Source: JALHFZ01 sp963674625 (GTDB lineage Bacteria; Synergistota; Synergistia; Synergistales; Aminobacteriaceae). Taken from it: 64,000 nucleotides of DNA. Shown here in pieces: positions 26,548 through 35,705 of this stretch. Position 1 is the stretch's first letter, and every line of letters starts with the position of its first letter. The translations under genes and the position numbers were made by a program. The stretch is from NCBI GenBank assembly GCA_963674625.2, contig CAXXXO010000002.1, positions 62,001 to 126,000 on the forward strand, written 5' to 3'. A model generated the notes under the pieces. The model saw only the letters and a list, made by a program, of their open reading frames with translations. It was not told the DNA's origin and did not search any database.

Positions 26548-29500
26548 AGGGTTCAAAAGCTTCGGATCGGCCACCGAGCTTCTTTTCTCTCCGGGGCTCA
26601 CGGCCATAGTCGGACCCAACGGAAGCGGAAAGAGCAACCTTCTCGACGCCCTCCGCTGGGTGCTCGGCGACGGAAGCGCCCAGCGCCTGCGCATAGCCAG
26701 GCAGGGGGATCTCCTCTTTTCAGGAAGTCCCAGCCTTCCCCCGGCATCCCGGGCGGAAGTGACCCTTTCCCTTCGAAAAGACGACCGGGAGGCCTCACCT
26801 CGATGCCTGCTCAAAAGGTTTTATTCCGCCGAGAGCGGCACCGTTCTTACCGTGGACGGACTGCGGATGCGCCTGGCGGATCTCGACGGAGTGAAGCGGC
26901 TCTGGCATCTCGAGGGGGATCAGTTCGCCTTCATCGGCCAGGGGGAGATCGCCGACACGATTCACCACCGTCCGTCCCAGAGAAGGGCTCATCTCGAAGT
27001 GCTTTTTGGAATCGACCAGTACAGAAAAAAAAGGACCGAGTCCCTGGTCAGGCTGACCGCTGCCGGAGAGGAGAACCGGCGCCTCGACGCCCTGCTCGCG
27101 GAACTGACCCACCGGAGGGATGAAATAGCCCCGGCGGCCGTGACCGCCCGAAAGGCAAGGGGCCTCACGGACGAACTTCGGGAAAAACGGGGGACGGCCT
27201 ATTTCTACCGGCGCTTTCTTCTCGAGAGCGAAAGAACGGGCCTCGGAGAGGAACTCGCTCTTCTCGAAGAAAAAGAAGAGCGGAAGGCGAGGTGGAAAGA
27301 ACTGTGGGAAAAGACGGGCGCCCGCTCCCTCTCTCAAAGAGGCGCCCTCGAGGAGAAAATCGGAAGAGCGCGGGAAGAAAGGGAAGAACTGGTCACCCGT
27401 CGCTCCTCCCTGCAGCGGAGCTGTTTCGCCGCGGCATCCTCGGTGCGGGAAATCAGGGCCCGCCTCGGCTCTTTGTCGAAGGAAGGAGAGGATCTTGCCG
27501 GCAAAATCCGCCTCCGGGAGGAAGAATCAGGCAAAATTCTCCGGCGGGAGGAGGAACTGTCGGGGGAGCACCGGTCTCTTCAGGACGAGTGCTGCGCCCT
27601 GAGAAAAACCCTCGAGGAGCATCTCGCCTTTTTGGAGGAGGAACGGATCCGCAGAAAAAAAAGGCTCGATAGGCTCTCTTGCCTCGCCGCCGAGAAAGAG
27701 ACCCTGGCCTCGAGGCTTCAATCTAAGGAAGCCGTGGAAGAAAACTGCGGTGCAGATCTTTCATCCGCCCTTCGGACCATAGAATCCCTCGGAAAGAAAG
27801 ACGAGTCGCTGAAGGAAAAGCTCGCCGCAACCGAGGAGGGTGAAGGGATGGTCAGGGAAAGGCACGGGGTTTGCCTGGCAGGATGCCGCACCACCGCATC
27901 CCTGGTGCAGCAGGGAAAAAAGGAGAAGACCGCCCTCGAGCGGAGCCTGGAAGATCTGAAAAACACGGAAAGCTCTCTTTTCCCCGAGCCGGTAAGGGTT
28001 CTGGTCTCCGCGTCCCGCCTCGGAAAAATCCCCTTTCCGGTCCTTACCTCCGCTGAGGCCTTTTCCTGCCCGGAGGAGTTCACCCTTGCCCTCGAGTCCT
28101 GGCTCGGAGGAAGGCAGTACTGGGTCCTCGTCCATACCGTGTCGGAGGCAGGGAGGTGCATCGATATGCTCAAGGAGCGCAGGGCAGGCCGGGCGACTTT
28201 TCTTCCTCTGGAACGAAGTTCCCCCCGTTCGCCGATCCGAACTTTTTCTCTCCCCTCCTCGGGCGTGGCGGGATGGGCGGCGGACGTGGTGGTCCCCCTG
28301 GATGAATGGCGTTCCGCCGTGGCCCACCTTCTCGGAGACCTCCTGATTGTGAACAGCTACGCTGTGGGCGCCGAGATCATCCGCCGGGGAGGGTCCTTTC
28401 CCGTCGTCACTCTCGAGGGAGATGTCTTCGCCCCCTCGGGCACCGTAAGCGGCGGAAAAAGCCGTTCTGCGGCAGGCGGGGCGATCGAGCGGCGGCAGCG
28501 CATTGCCGCGGCTGCCCGTGAAATTGCCGACCGGGACGAATCACTTCGCCTTCTTTCCCTCCGCCTGGGGAAGGAGGAGGAAGAGGAAAGAAAACTTTCC
28601 TCCGAAAAAGAAGGCATTGCCCTCCAGGTACGGGAGATTCGCGCCGACCTCGAGAGAAACCGGAGAGAACTGGCCCTCGCTTTCGACAGGAAAATTCGTC
28701 TTGAAAAGGAACTGGTCTCCGCCCGGCAGGACATCCTGTCCCTGAAAGAACGGGTGCACGCCATCGCGGCGGAAATGGAGGGGCTTCATGAGGAAGGGCG
28801 TCCTGCCGAGGGGATCCCCCATGAAAAAATGGCCGCAGACCTGGCGCAAAAAGAAAATCTTCTCGCCGTGGCGGCGGAGCGTCTTCTCGGTCAGCGCGCC
28901 CTCAGGGAAAGAGCGGAAGAGGAGCTCGAGGGAGAACGGCAGCGCCTGACCCTTCTGCAGAAAGAAAGGGACCGTATTCTCGGAAGGGAAGAGGAAGAAA
29001 AAAAGCGCCTCTTCCTCTGGGGAAAAGAACAGGGGCGCATTTTCTCTTCACTGAAGGAAAAGGAGAGGATGCTGCAGCTTCTGCTGGAGAGGGAGAAAAA
29101 ATTTCTTTCCCGGTCGGGCAGGATTGCCTTCCGGACACGGCGTGCGACGGAGGAAGCGGGGGCCGTGCGGGAAACCCTGGCAGCTCTTTCCTCCCGGAAG
29201 AATGCCCTCGACGGAGAAATCGACCGTCTTGCCCAGCTCTGGGAGGAGGACTATCCCTACCGCCGGGAGAATGTCCCTGACGCCCGGGAGGGTTCCGCCT
29301 CCGAGTCAGCCGTCCGCCGTCTCGAACGGGAGCTCAAAGCCCTCGAACCGGTGGAATGGGGAGCCCTCTCCGAGGAGGAGGCCCTGTCGAAGCGGATCGG
29401 CTTTCTCACGGGACAGTTCGACGATGTGAAGGCCGCCGTGAGGGAACTTCAGGCCATCGTGGAGGAAACGGACAGGCAGGTGGCCGAACTTTTCAGCGGA

Positions 29501-30037
29501 GCTCTCGAAAATATCAATTCCCGGTTCAACGCCCTCTTCCAGAGGCTCTTCGGAGGAGGGGAAGCCCGCCTTCAGCTTGAGGCGGCAAGTGAACCGGGCA
29601 GCGCCGCACAAGATATGGAAGAAGAGAATGATGACGTCTCTCCCGCCTGGGACAGGGGAGTGGAGATCGTTGCCCGTCCTCCGGGAAAGCACCTTCAGAA
29701 CCTGGCCCAGCTATCCGGAGGAGAACAGTCCCTCACGGCAATCGCCCACCTCTTTGCCTCCATGGAGGTAGCAGGGGTTCCCCTTGCGGTGCTGGACGAG
29801 GTGGACGCTGCCCTCGACGAGTCGAATCTTCTCCGCTTCGGCGAACTGGCGAAAGAATATGCAGACGGCCGGGGAATTCAGCTCCTCGTCATGACCCATC
29901 GCCGGGCGACCATGGAACGGGCGGACATTCTCTACGGCGTCACCCTTGCCGAACCGGGACTTTCGAAGGTCCTTGGAATTCGGATGAGCGACTGGGTGGA
30001 ACCTTCCCCCGAACTTTCGGGAGGGCGAAGGAGATGA
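26522..30037 (+). CDS. smc: chromosome segregation ATPase SMC
   Basis: SMC condensin core ATPase. 1171 residues: Walker A GPNGSGKSN (31-39), Q-loop GQGEIADTI, long coiled coils, hinge about 470-650 ending in SGTVSGGKS, signature LSGGEQSLTA (from 1064), Walker B VLDEVDAALDESN (from 1090). The TTG start is preferred over ATG 26498 because it gives the universal MFIERLHLKGFKSF N-terminus and GGGAGG (26507-26512) lies nine bases upstream. The gene overlaps rng and ends ATGA into a methyltransferase. The kleisin partners ScpA/ScpB are not in the window. Confidence 0.94.
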   Translation: MFIERLHLKGFKSFGSATELLFSPGLTAIVGPNGSGKSNLLDALRWVLGDGSAQRLRIARQGDLLFSGSPSLPPASRAEVTLSLRKDDREASPRCLLKRFYSAESGTVLTVDGLRMRLADLDGVKRLWHLEGDQFAFIGQGEIADTIHHRPSQRRAHLEVLFGIDQYRKKRTESLVRLTAAGEENRRLDALLAELTHRRDEIAPAAVTARKARGLTDELREKRGTAYFYRRFLLESERTGLGEELALLEEKEERKARWKELWEKTGARSLSQRGALEEKIGRAREEREELVTRRSSLQRSCFAAASSVREIRARLGSLSKEGEDLAGKIRLREEESGKILRREEELSGEHRSLQDECCALRKTLEEHLAFLEEERIRRKKRLDRLSCLAAEKETLASRLQSKEAVEENCGADLSSALRTIESLGKKDESLKEKLAATEEGEGMVRERHGVCLAGCRTTASLVQQGKKEKTALERSLEDLKNTESSLFPEPVRVLVSASRLGKIPFPVLTSAEAFSCPEEFTLALESWLGGRQYWVLVHTVSEAGRCIDMLKERRAGRATFLPLERSSPRSPIRTFSLPSSGVAGWAADVVVPLDEWRSAVAHLLGDLLIVNSYAVGAEIIRRGGSFPVVTLEGDVFAPSGTVSGGKSRSAAGGAIERRQRIAAAAREIADRDESLRLLSLRLGKEEEEERKLSSEKEGIALQVREIRADLERNRRELALAFDRKIRLEKELVSARQDILSLKERVHAIAAEMEGLHEEGRPAEGIPHEKMAADLAQKENLLAVAAERLLGQRALRERAEEELEGERQRLTLLQKERDRILGREEEEKKRLFLWGKEQGRIFSSLKEKERMLQLLLEREKKFLSRSGRIAFRTRRATEEAGAVRETLAALSSRKNALDGEIDRLAQLWEEDYPYRRENVPDAREGSASESAVRRLERELKALEPVEWGALSEEEALSKRIGFLTGQFDDVKAAVRELQAIVEETDRQVAELFSGALENINSRFNALFQRLFGGGEARLQLEAASEPGSAAQDMEEENDDVSPAWDRGVEIVARPPGKHLQNLAQLSGGEQSLTAIAHLFASMEVAGVPLAVLDEVDAALDESNLLRFGELAKEYADGRGIQLLVMTHRRATMERADILYGVTLAEPGLSKVLGIRMSDWVEPSPELSGGRRR

Positions 30038-30744
30038 CCGTGACCCGGGACGAGATCCTCTTCGGAGCCCTCACCCTCGAACAGCCCCTTCCCGGGCCGA
30101 GGGTCAATGTGGATACGGTTCTTCTCTCTGCCTGGGTTCGCCCGCCCTTTCCTCCCTCGGAAGGAGGGGTTCTCGAAATGGGGTGCGCCTCCGGTGCCGT
30201 CATCCTTCTCCTGGCTCTCCGATTTCCTGAAATACCCCGCCTGGCCGGAATGGACATTCAAAAACATCTTGTGGAGATGGCCCGGAGAAATGCCCTCGGG
30301 AACGGTCTCTCGGACAGGGTCTCCTTTTTTGAGGGGGACCTCCGGGCGGTGGAAACGCTCTTTCCCCCCCGCTCCTTTTCGGCGGTGGTGATGAACCCTC
30401 CCTATGAAGCTCCCGGCCGGGGACGGCTCAGGGCGTCCCGGGAAGAGCAGACGGCCCGCCAGGGGTTTTTCTGCGCTCCAGAGGACGTAGCCCGGGCGGC
30501 CCGGTATCTTCTTCCCTTCCGGGGACGGCTTTACCTCGTCTTCAAGGCCTCCCGGGGGGCGGAGCTTTTTACGGCCCTTCGTTTCCGGGAACTTGAGCCG
30601 AAAAGGATCCGCTTCGTGCATCCCCTTCCCGGCCGGCCTGCCTCGGTCGTCCTCGTGGAAGCCGCCGCCGGGGGGAAACCCGGAATGGTCGTGGAACCCC
30701 CCTGTACATCGAGGACGGCCGGGGAAAATATACGGAGGAACTGA
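30034..30744 (+). CDS. TrmN6-like SAM-dependent methyltransferase
   Basis: Class I methyltransferase of the group that includes tRNA1(Val) A37 N6-methyltransferase. 236 residues: opening DEILFGALTLEQP with the expected linkage of this group, motif I VLEMGCASGAVILLLA, acidic loop MDIQKHLVEMA, and the adenine-N6 catalytic motif NPPYEAPG. tRNA as substrate is inferred from family resemblance and from rsmI next door. ATGA overlap with smc. The stop TGA overlaps an ATG (30744) that may belong to a damaged rsmI start. Confidence 0.8.
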   Translation: MTVTRDEILFGALTLEQPLPGPRVNVDTVLLSAWVRPPFPPSEGGVLEMGCASGAVILLLALRFPEIPRLAGMDIQKHLVEMARRNALGNGLSDRVSFFEGDLRAVETLFPPRSFSAVVMNPPYEAPGRGRLRASREEQTARQGFFCAPEDVARAARYLLPFRGRLYLVFKASRGAELFTALRFRELEPKRIRFVHPLPGRPASVVLVEAAAGGKPGMVVEPPCTSRTAGENIRRN

Positions 30745-30772
30745 TGAAGGCCTATACGAAGGAGGGATTGCC

Positions 30773-31591
30773 CTGCCGCTCGTAATCGTGCCCACCCCCG
30801 TGGGGAATCTCGGCGACATGACCGCCAGAGCTGTGGAGGAACTGAAAAAGGCGGACCTCATCGCCTGCGAGGATACCCGGACCTCCCTGCCGCTCCTCCG
30901 GCATTTCGACATATCCCGGCCTCTCGCCGCCTATCATTCCTTCAACGAAAAAGGAAAAGCGGAGGAGCTCCTCTCCCGCCTTGCCGAAGGGGCCAGGGTG
31001 GCCCTCATATCCGACGCGGGAACTCCGGGGATCTCCGACCCGGGGTATGAAATCGTCCGCCGGTGCATCGCGGCCGGGGCGGAGGTCACCGTTCTGCCGG
31101 GGGCTACAGCCTTTGTTCCCGCCCTTATCCTCTCGGGACTGCCCCCCTATCCTTTTCTTTTCTACGGTTTTCTCCCCGATAAAAGGGGGGAGCGGGAAAA
31201 GGCCATCCTCTCCGTGGCGTCCCTTTCCTGGACGCTGATCTTCTACCTTTCACCCCACAAGGCGGAAAAACACCTGAGACATCTCTGCGAACTTCTCGGC
31301 GATCGCAGCGCCGTCCTCGTGCGGGAGATCAGCAAGATCTACGAGGAAGCCCGGCGGGGGACCCTTTCCTTCCTTGCCGAGTCAGTCAGGGAGGGCGTAA
31401 GAGGAGAACTTGTCCTCGTCGTGGAGGGAACCGCCCCATCCGCTCCTGCTCCGGAGATCTGGCGGGAGAGGGCCGGGGAGCTTCTGAAGCAGGGCAATTC
31501 CCCCCGAGAGGTTGTCAAAATCCTCTCCGGGGAGTATGGTTTATCAAAAAATGAGGTCAAATCTTTTCTTTTCTCAGAGGGAAAAGAGTAG
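30773..31591 (+). CDS. rsmI: 16S rRNA (cytidine-1402-2'-O)-methyltransferase, 5' end abnormal
   Basis: RsmI methylates the ribose of C1402 in the 16S rRNA decoding site. The product from here has 272 residues: VPTPVGNLGDMTARA, ACEDTR, SDAGTPGISDPG and LPGATAFVPAL are all canonical. No ATG, GTG or TTG in frame gives the normal N-terminus. CTG 30773 is placed 6 bases after AAGGAGGG (30759-30766); GTG 30788 would cut the first strand. An ATG at 30744 with GGAGG upstream is in another frame, and one additional G in the run 30764-30766 would join it to give MKAYTKEGIALPLVIVPTPV, a normal start. A frameshift or base-call error is likely. Confidence 0.85.
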   Translation: MPLVIVPTPVGNLGDMTARAVEELKKADLIACEDTRTSLPLLRHFDISRPLAAYHSFNEKGKAEELLSRLAEGARVALISDAGTPGISDPGYEIVRRCIAAGAEVTVLPGATAFVPALILSGLPPYPFLFYGFLPDKRGEREKAILSVASLSWTLIFYLSPHKAEKHLRHLCELLGDRSAVLVREISKIYEEARRGTLSFLAESVREGVRGELVLVVEGTAPSAPAPEIWRERAGELLKQGNSPREVVKILSGEYGLSKNEVKSFLFSEGKE

Positions 31592-31632
31592 ATCTCCTTC
31601 TCGCTACGAGTATCTTTCCAGGAGGGAATTTC

Positions 31633-33602
31633 ATGACAGCCAGTTCACAGGAACAGCGGAAAGCCTTTTATCTCACCACGCCGATCTACTACGTCAACGA
31701 CATCCCCCACATCGGCCACGCCTACACCACCATCGCCGCCGACGTTCTGTGCCGGTACAAAAGGATGACGGGGTACGACGTCTTCTTTCTTACCGGAACG
31801 GATGAGCACGGCCAGAAGATACAACAGACGGCCGCCGCGAAGGGGATCACCCCCCTGGAGCTTGCCGACAGGACGGTGGTGAACTTTAAAGAGCTCTGGA
31901 AGGTCCTCGGCATCTCCAACGACGACTTCATCCGGACGACGGAGGACCGTCACTGCCGCACGGTCCAGGGGATCTTCAAAAAACTCCTCGACCAGGGGGA
32001 TATCTACAAGGGGTCATACGAAGGGTGGTACTGCGGGTGCCCTGCGAGACCTACGTGCCGGAGAGCAGCATGGGGGAGGACAAGACCTGTCCCGACTGCA
32101 AAAGGCCCCTGCAGGTGATGAAGGAGGAGAGCTATTTCTTCCGGGCCTCGAAGTACGTGGACCGCCTCCTCGACTATTACGAAAAGAACCTCAGGGCAGT
32201 CATGCCCCGGAGCCGCTACAACGAGATTGTCAGCTTCCTGAAAAGCGGAGTCCGGGACCAGTCCATCTCGAGGACGACCCTGAAATGGGGCATCCCCGTT
32301 CCGGGGGACGACGCCCACGTGGTGTACGTCTGGTTCGACGCCCTGATCAACTATGTAACCGCCTGCGGCTACCTCGACGATCCCGAGAAATTCGCCCGCT
32401 ACTGGCCCGAGGCCCGTCATCTCGTGGGAAAGGACATCATCCGGTTTCACTGCGTCATATGGCCCATCATGCTCCTTGCCCTGGGGGTGACCCCTCCCGT
32501 CTCGGTCTTCGCCCACGGCTGGTGGACAGTGGAGGGGGAGAAAATGTCCAAGTCGAAGGGAAACGTTGTCGACCCCTTCGAAATGGTGGACCGCTACGGC
32601 CGGGATCCCTTCCGGTATTTCCTCCTCCGGGAGGTGCCCTTCGGCAACGACGGCGACTTCTCCGAGGCGGCCCTCGCCGGCAGGATTAACTCTGACCTCG
32701 CCAACGACCTTGGAAATCTCCTGAACCGCACCCTTCAGATGATCGACAATTTCAGCGAAGGCTCCGTTCCGTCGGAAGGGGGCAGGGGGGTCCTCGAAGC
32801 CGAAATAGCGGCCCTGGCCGGAAAAACTCTCGAGGATGTGGAGGAGAAGATCTCTTCCTTCGCCTTCGACGAGGCGCTCAAATCAATCTGGGTCTTCATC
32901 TCGAGGGGAAACCGCTATATCGATGAGACCATGCCCTGGAAGCTCGCCAGGGAGGGGAAGACGGAGGAACTTCTTCCGGTGCTCCATACCCTCTACGAAA
33001 TTTTGAGCCTCGCCGCCCTTCTTCTCGCCCCCTTCATCCCCGACACGGCCTCGCGCATCCGCGAGCAGCTCGGGCTCGAAGAAGATCCCCGGGGGCTGAC
33101 TCTCCTTGGGTACGAATGGGGGAAGTCGGCCCGGGGACAGAAGGTCAAAAAGGGGAAGGTCCTTTTCCCAAGGATCGACCTCGAGGCCTGGAAAAAAGAG
33201 AAGGATGCCCGGGACGGGAAAGGGGCAGTTCCCCCTGCTGCACCGGAAGCGGAGGAGGCCATCCAGCACGAGGAGACCGTGGAGATCGACGCCTTCCGGA
33301 GCGTGGAGCTCCGGGTCGCCCGAATCCTGGAAGTCCAGGAGATCCCCAAGTCGAAGAAGCTCTACAAGCTCCTTGTGGATCTCGGATATGAAAAAAGAAC
33401 CATCGTCTCGGGGATCAAGGAATTCTTCACCCCGGAGGAACTTTCGGGCAAGAAAATCGTGGTAGTGGTGAATCTGAAGCCGGCAAAACTCTGCGGTGTG
33501 GAGAGCAACGGCATGCTCCTCGCCGCCGGGGACGGAAAGAAGACAACCCTCTCCCTTCTCACTCCCGACCGGGACATTCCCCTGGGCAGCCGGGTCAGCT
33601 AA
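31633..33602 (+). pseudogene. metG: methionyl-tRNA synthetase, frame disrupted near 32035
   Basis: Class I MetRS with a C-terminal tRNA-binding domain. The first frame (31633-32118) carries PHIGH and TGTDEHGQK and reads normally to EGWYC (32032-32034). The remainder, in the frame of 32037-33602, continues VPCETYVPE, then CPDCKRP, KMSKSKGN and the EMAP-II-like domain from about 33270. Removing the two bases GG at 32035-32036 gives the family consensus WYCVPCET; adding one G gives WYCGVPCET. Everything else is intact, so this essential gene is probably functional in vivo and the break is a base-call error or very recent mutation. Start ATG follows CAGGAGGG. Confidence 0.9.
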
Positions 33603-33628
33603 AAAAAAAGAAAATCCTGAAACCTTTC

Positions 33629-33667
33629 TCGGGAGCCTCCGGCTGTTCTCCGGGGCTCCCGATTTTT
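33629..33667 (+). terminator. rho-independent terminator after metG
   Basis: Arms TCGGGAGCC (33629-33637) and GGCTCCCGA (33654-33662), with an inner CCGG/CCGG pairing, followed by TTTTT. It lies between metG and tatD. Confidence 0.85.
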
Positions 33668-33688
33668 AAGAAAAAGAGGATTGAGATC

Positions 33689-34558
33689 ATGGAAAAAGAA
33701 AAACAAGGCATACCCCCCCGCGAAAAACCGCTCTTCTTCGCGGATACTCACTGCCACGTACATCCGGGAAGCTACGGGACGGAGACCGGGGATGTCCTCC
33801 GCAGGGCGGAAGAGGCGGGGGTGATCCGCATGCTCATAGTCGGCGGCGGAGCGGAGGAAAACGCCATGGCCTCCGGCATGGCGGAAAAGCATTCCTCCGC
33901 GGGCATCTACGGGGCAGTGGGAATCCACCCCCATGAAGCTTCCTGCCTCTTCGCCCCTTCCGGCGAGGGAGAAAGAATCATGAAGGAAGTTTCGTCCCTG
34001 GCCCGCCGCGAACAGGTCGTCGCCGTCGGGGAGACCGGTCTCGACTACCATTACTGCAATTCTCCGAGAGAGCAGCAGGAGGAAGGTCTCAGAATGCACC
34101 TCCGCCTCGCGGCGGAAGTCAAAAAGCCAGTGGTGCTCCATTGCCGGGAAGCCTGCGCCCCGATGCTCGCCATTCTCCGGGAGGAGGGGAGTCTTCCCGC
34201 CTGCGGGGTGGTGCACTGCTTTTCGGGAACAGCAGAGGATGCGGCTGAATTTCTCGGCATGGGGTATTATCTCTCCTTTGCCGGCCCGCTGACCTTCAAA
34301 AAGAACGACGATCTCCGGAAGCTCTTCGCAGACCTCCCGGAGGACCGCATTCTCCTCGAGACCGACTCTCCGTACCTCGCCCCCCTTCCCTTCCGGGGAA
34401 AAAGAAACGAGCCGGCCTATATTCCCCGTCTTTATGAGAAGGCGGCGGAGGTCCGGGGAATGACCCTGGAGGGCATGGCCCTGCTGGTCCGGCGGAACGC
34501 GGAAAAGCTCTTCCGCTGGCAGGACCGGGCGGCCGAAGGGAGTGTCTTCCGTGAATAA
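33689..34558 (+). CDS. tatD: TatD family metal-dependent hydrolase
   Basis: TatD-type DNase/hydrolase of the amidohydrolase fold, cytosolic. 289 residues: first metal motif FADTHCHVHP (about 17-26), AVGIHPHEA, VAVGETGLDYHY, VLHCREA, VVHCFSG and LLETDSPYLAP, all expected metal ligands. Start ATG with GAGGA upstream, just after the metG terminator; no clear promoter is visible in the 20 bases between, so readthrough or a hidden promoter is needed. The stop overlaps tgt. Confidence 0.93.
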   Translation: MEKEKQGIPPREKPLFFADTHCHVHPGSYGTETGDVLRRAEEAGVIRMLIVGGGAEENAMASGMAEKHSSAGIYGAVGIHPHEASCLFAPSGEGERIMKEVSSLARREQVVAVGETGLDYHYCNSPREQQEEGLRMHLRLAAEVKKPVVLHCREACAPMLAILREEGSLPACGVVHCFSGTAEDAAEFLGMGYYLSFAGPLTFKKNDDLRKLFADLPEDRILLETDSPYLAPLPFRGKRNEPAYIPRLYEKAAEVRGMTLEGMALLVRRNAEKLFRWQDRAAEGSVFRE

Positions 34559-35705
34559 GACGGGCATGCCGGAAGGATTTGCCTTCATCCTCGAAAAGGT
34601 CTGCCCATTTACCGGCGCCCGGGCCGGGCGGATTTCCACTCCCTCCGGTGAGATCAAAACCCCCGTCTTCATGCCTGTGGGCACCCAGGGGACCGTGAAG
34701 GCCATGGCTCCCTTCGAGCTGAAGGAGATCGGGGCCTCAGTCATCCTCTCAAATACCTATCATCTCTTCCTCAGGCCCGGACGGGAGATCATCGAGGCCG
34801 CCGGAGGGCTTCATTCCTTCATGCAGTGGAAGGGGCCCATACTCACGGACAGCGGCGGCTTCCAGGTCTTTTCCCTCGCCACCCTGAACTCCATCTCGGA
34901 CGAGGGAGTTCTCTGCCGCTCCCACCTCGACGGATCCCTCCACCTCATGAACCCGGAATGGTCCATGGATATGCAGCGGATTCTCGGAAGCGACATCGCC
35001 ATGTGCTTCGACCAGTGCGCCCCCTATCCGTGCACCCGGGAGGAGGCCGCCCTGGCGGTGGAACGCACGACGAAGTGGGCCCGACGTTCCCTCGAGGCCC
35101 ACAAAAAAGAGGAGGGGAAGGGAGGAGCCCAGGCGCTCTTCGGGATCGTTCAGGGGTCGGTCTATAAAGATCTCCGTCTCCGCTCGGCGGAAGAGCTTCT
35201 CCCCCTTGATTTTCCCGGCTACGCCGTCGGCGGTCTCTCCGTGGGGGAGCCCGCCGAGGAAATGTACGCCATGCTCTCCGAGCTGAAAACCGTACTGCCT
35301 CGGGAAAAACCCCGCTATCTCATGGGAGTGGGCCGACCGGACAACCTAGTCGAAGGGGTCGCCCTCGGAATCGACATGTTCGACTGCGTTCTTCCCACCC
35401 GCAACGGGCGCAACGGCACCCTCCTTACCCCGGCGGGAAGCATGAACATAAAGAAGGAACGCTATGCGAAGGATTTCGGCCCTCTGGTTCCCGGATGCGA
35501 CTGCTATGCCTGCCGGACTTTTTCCCGCTCCTATATCCGCCATCTCTACCGCGCGAGGGAAATTCTCGCCTCCCGCCTCTGCAGCTGGCACAACCTCCGG
35601 TTCCTCGTCCGGCTCGGAGAGGAGATGCGCGAGGCCATACTCGAAGAACGCTTTCCCGCCTTTCTGGCCGATTTCCGAAGCCGCTGGAAGGGGGAGGCGG
35701 AATAA
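34551..35705 (+). CDS. tgt: queuine tRNA-ribosyltransferase
   Basis: Tgt exchanges guanine-34 in GUN-anticodon tRNAs for preQ1. 384 residues: catalytic-site landmarks PVFMPVGTQGTVKA, LSNTYHLFLRPG, TDSGGFQVFSL with the Asp, FGIVQGSVYKDLR, GGLSVGE, GIDMFDCVLPTRNGRNG with the nucleophile Asp, and the zinc site CDCYACRTFSRSYIRHL. GTG 34551 is chosen (AAGGGA 10-15 bases upstream, overlap of 8 bases with tatD); GTG 34542 is too close to the ribosome site and ATG 34566 is possible. No queA is next to it here. Confidence 0.95.
   Translation: MNKTGMPEGFAFILEKVCPFTGARAGRISTPSGEIKTPVFMPVGTQGTVKAMAPFELKEIGASVILSNTYHLFLRPGREIIEAAGGLHSFMQWKGPILTDSGGFQVFSLATLNSISDEGVLCRSHLDGSLHLMNPEWSMDMQRILGSDIAMCFDQCAPYPCTREEAALAVERTTKWARRSLEAHKKEEGKGGAQALFGIVQGSVYKDLRLRSAEELLPLDFPGYAVGGLSVGEPAEEMYAMLSELKTVLPREKPRYLMGVGRPDNLVEGVALGIDMFDCVLPTRNGRNGTLLTPAGSMNIKKERYAKDFGPLVPGCDCYACRTFSRSYIRHLYRAREILASRLCSWHNLRFLVRLGEEMREAILEERFPAFLADFRSRWKGEAE

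Noticed and set aside
30744..30785. 13-codon leader peptide gene before rsmI
   Set aside because: Better explained as the true rsmI start displaced by a one-base frame error.
31633..32118. A separate short MetRS-like protein followed by a second one
   Set aside because: Neither part is a complete enzyme; the motifs run in order across a single frame break.
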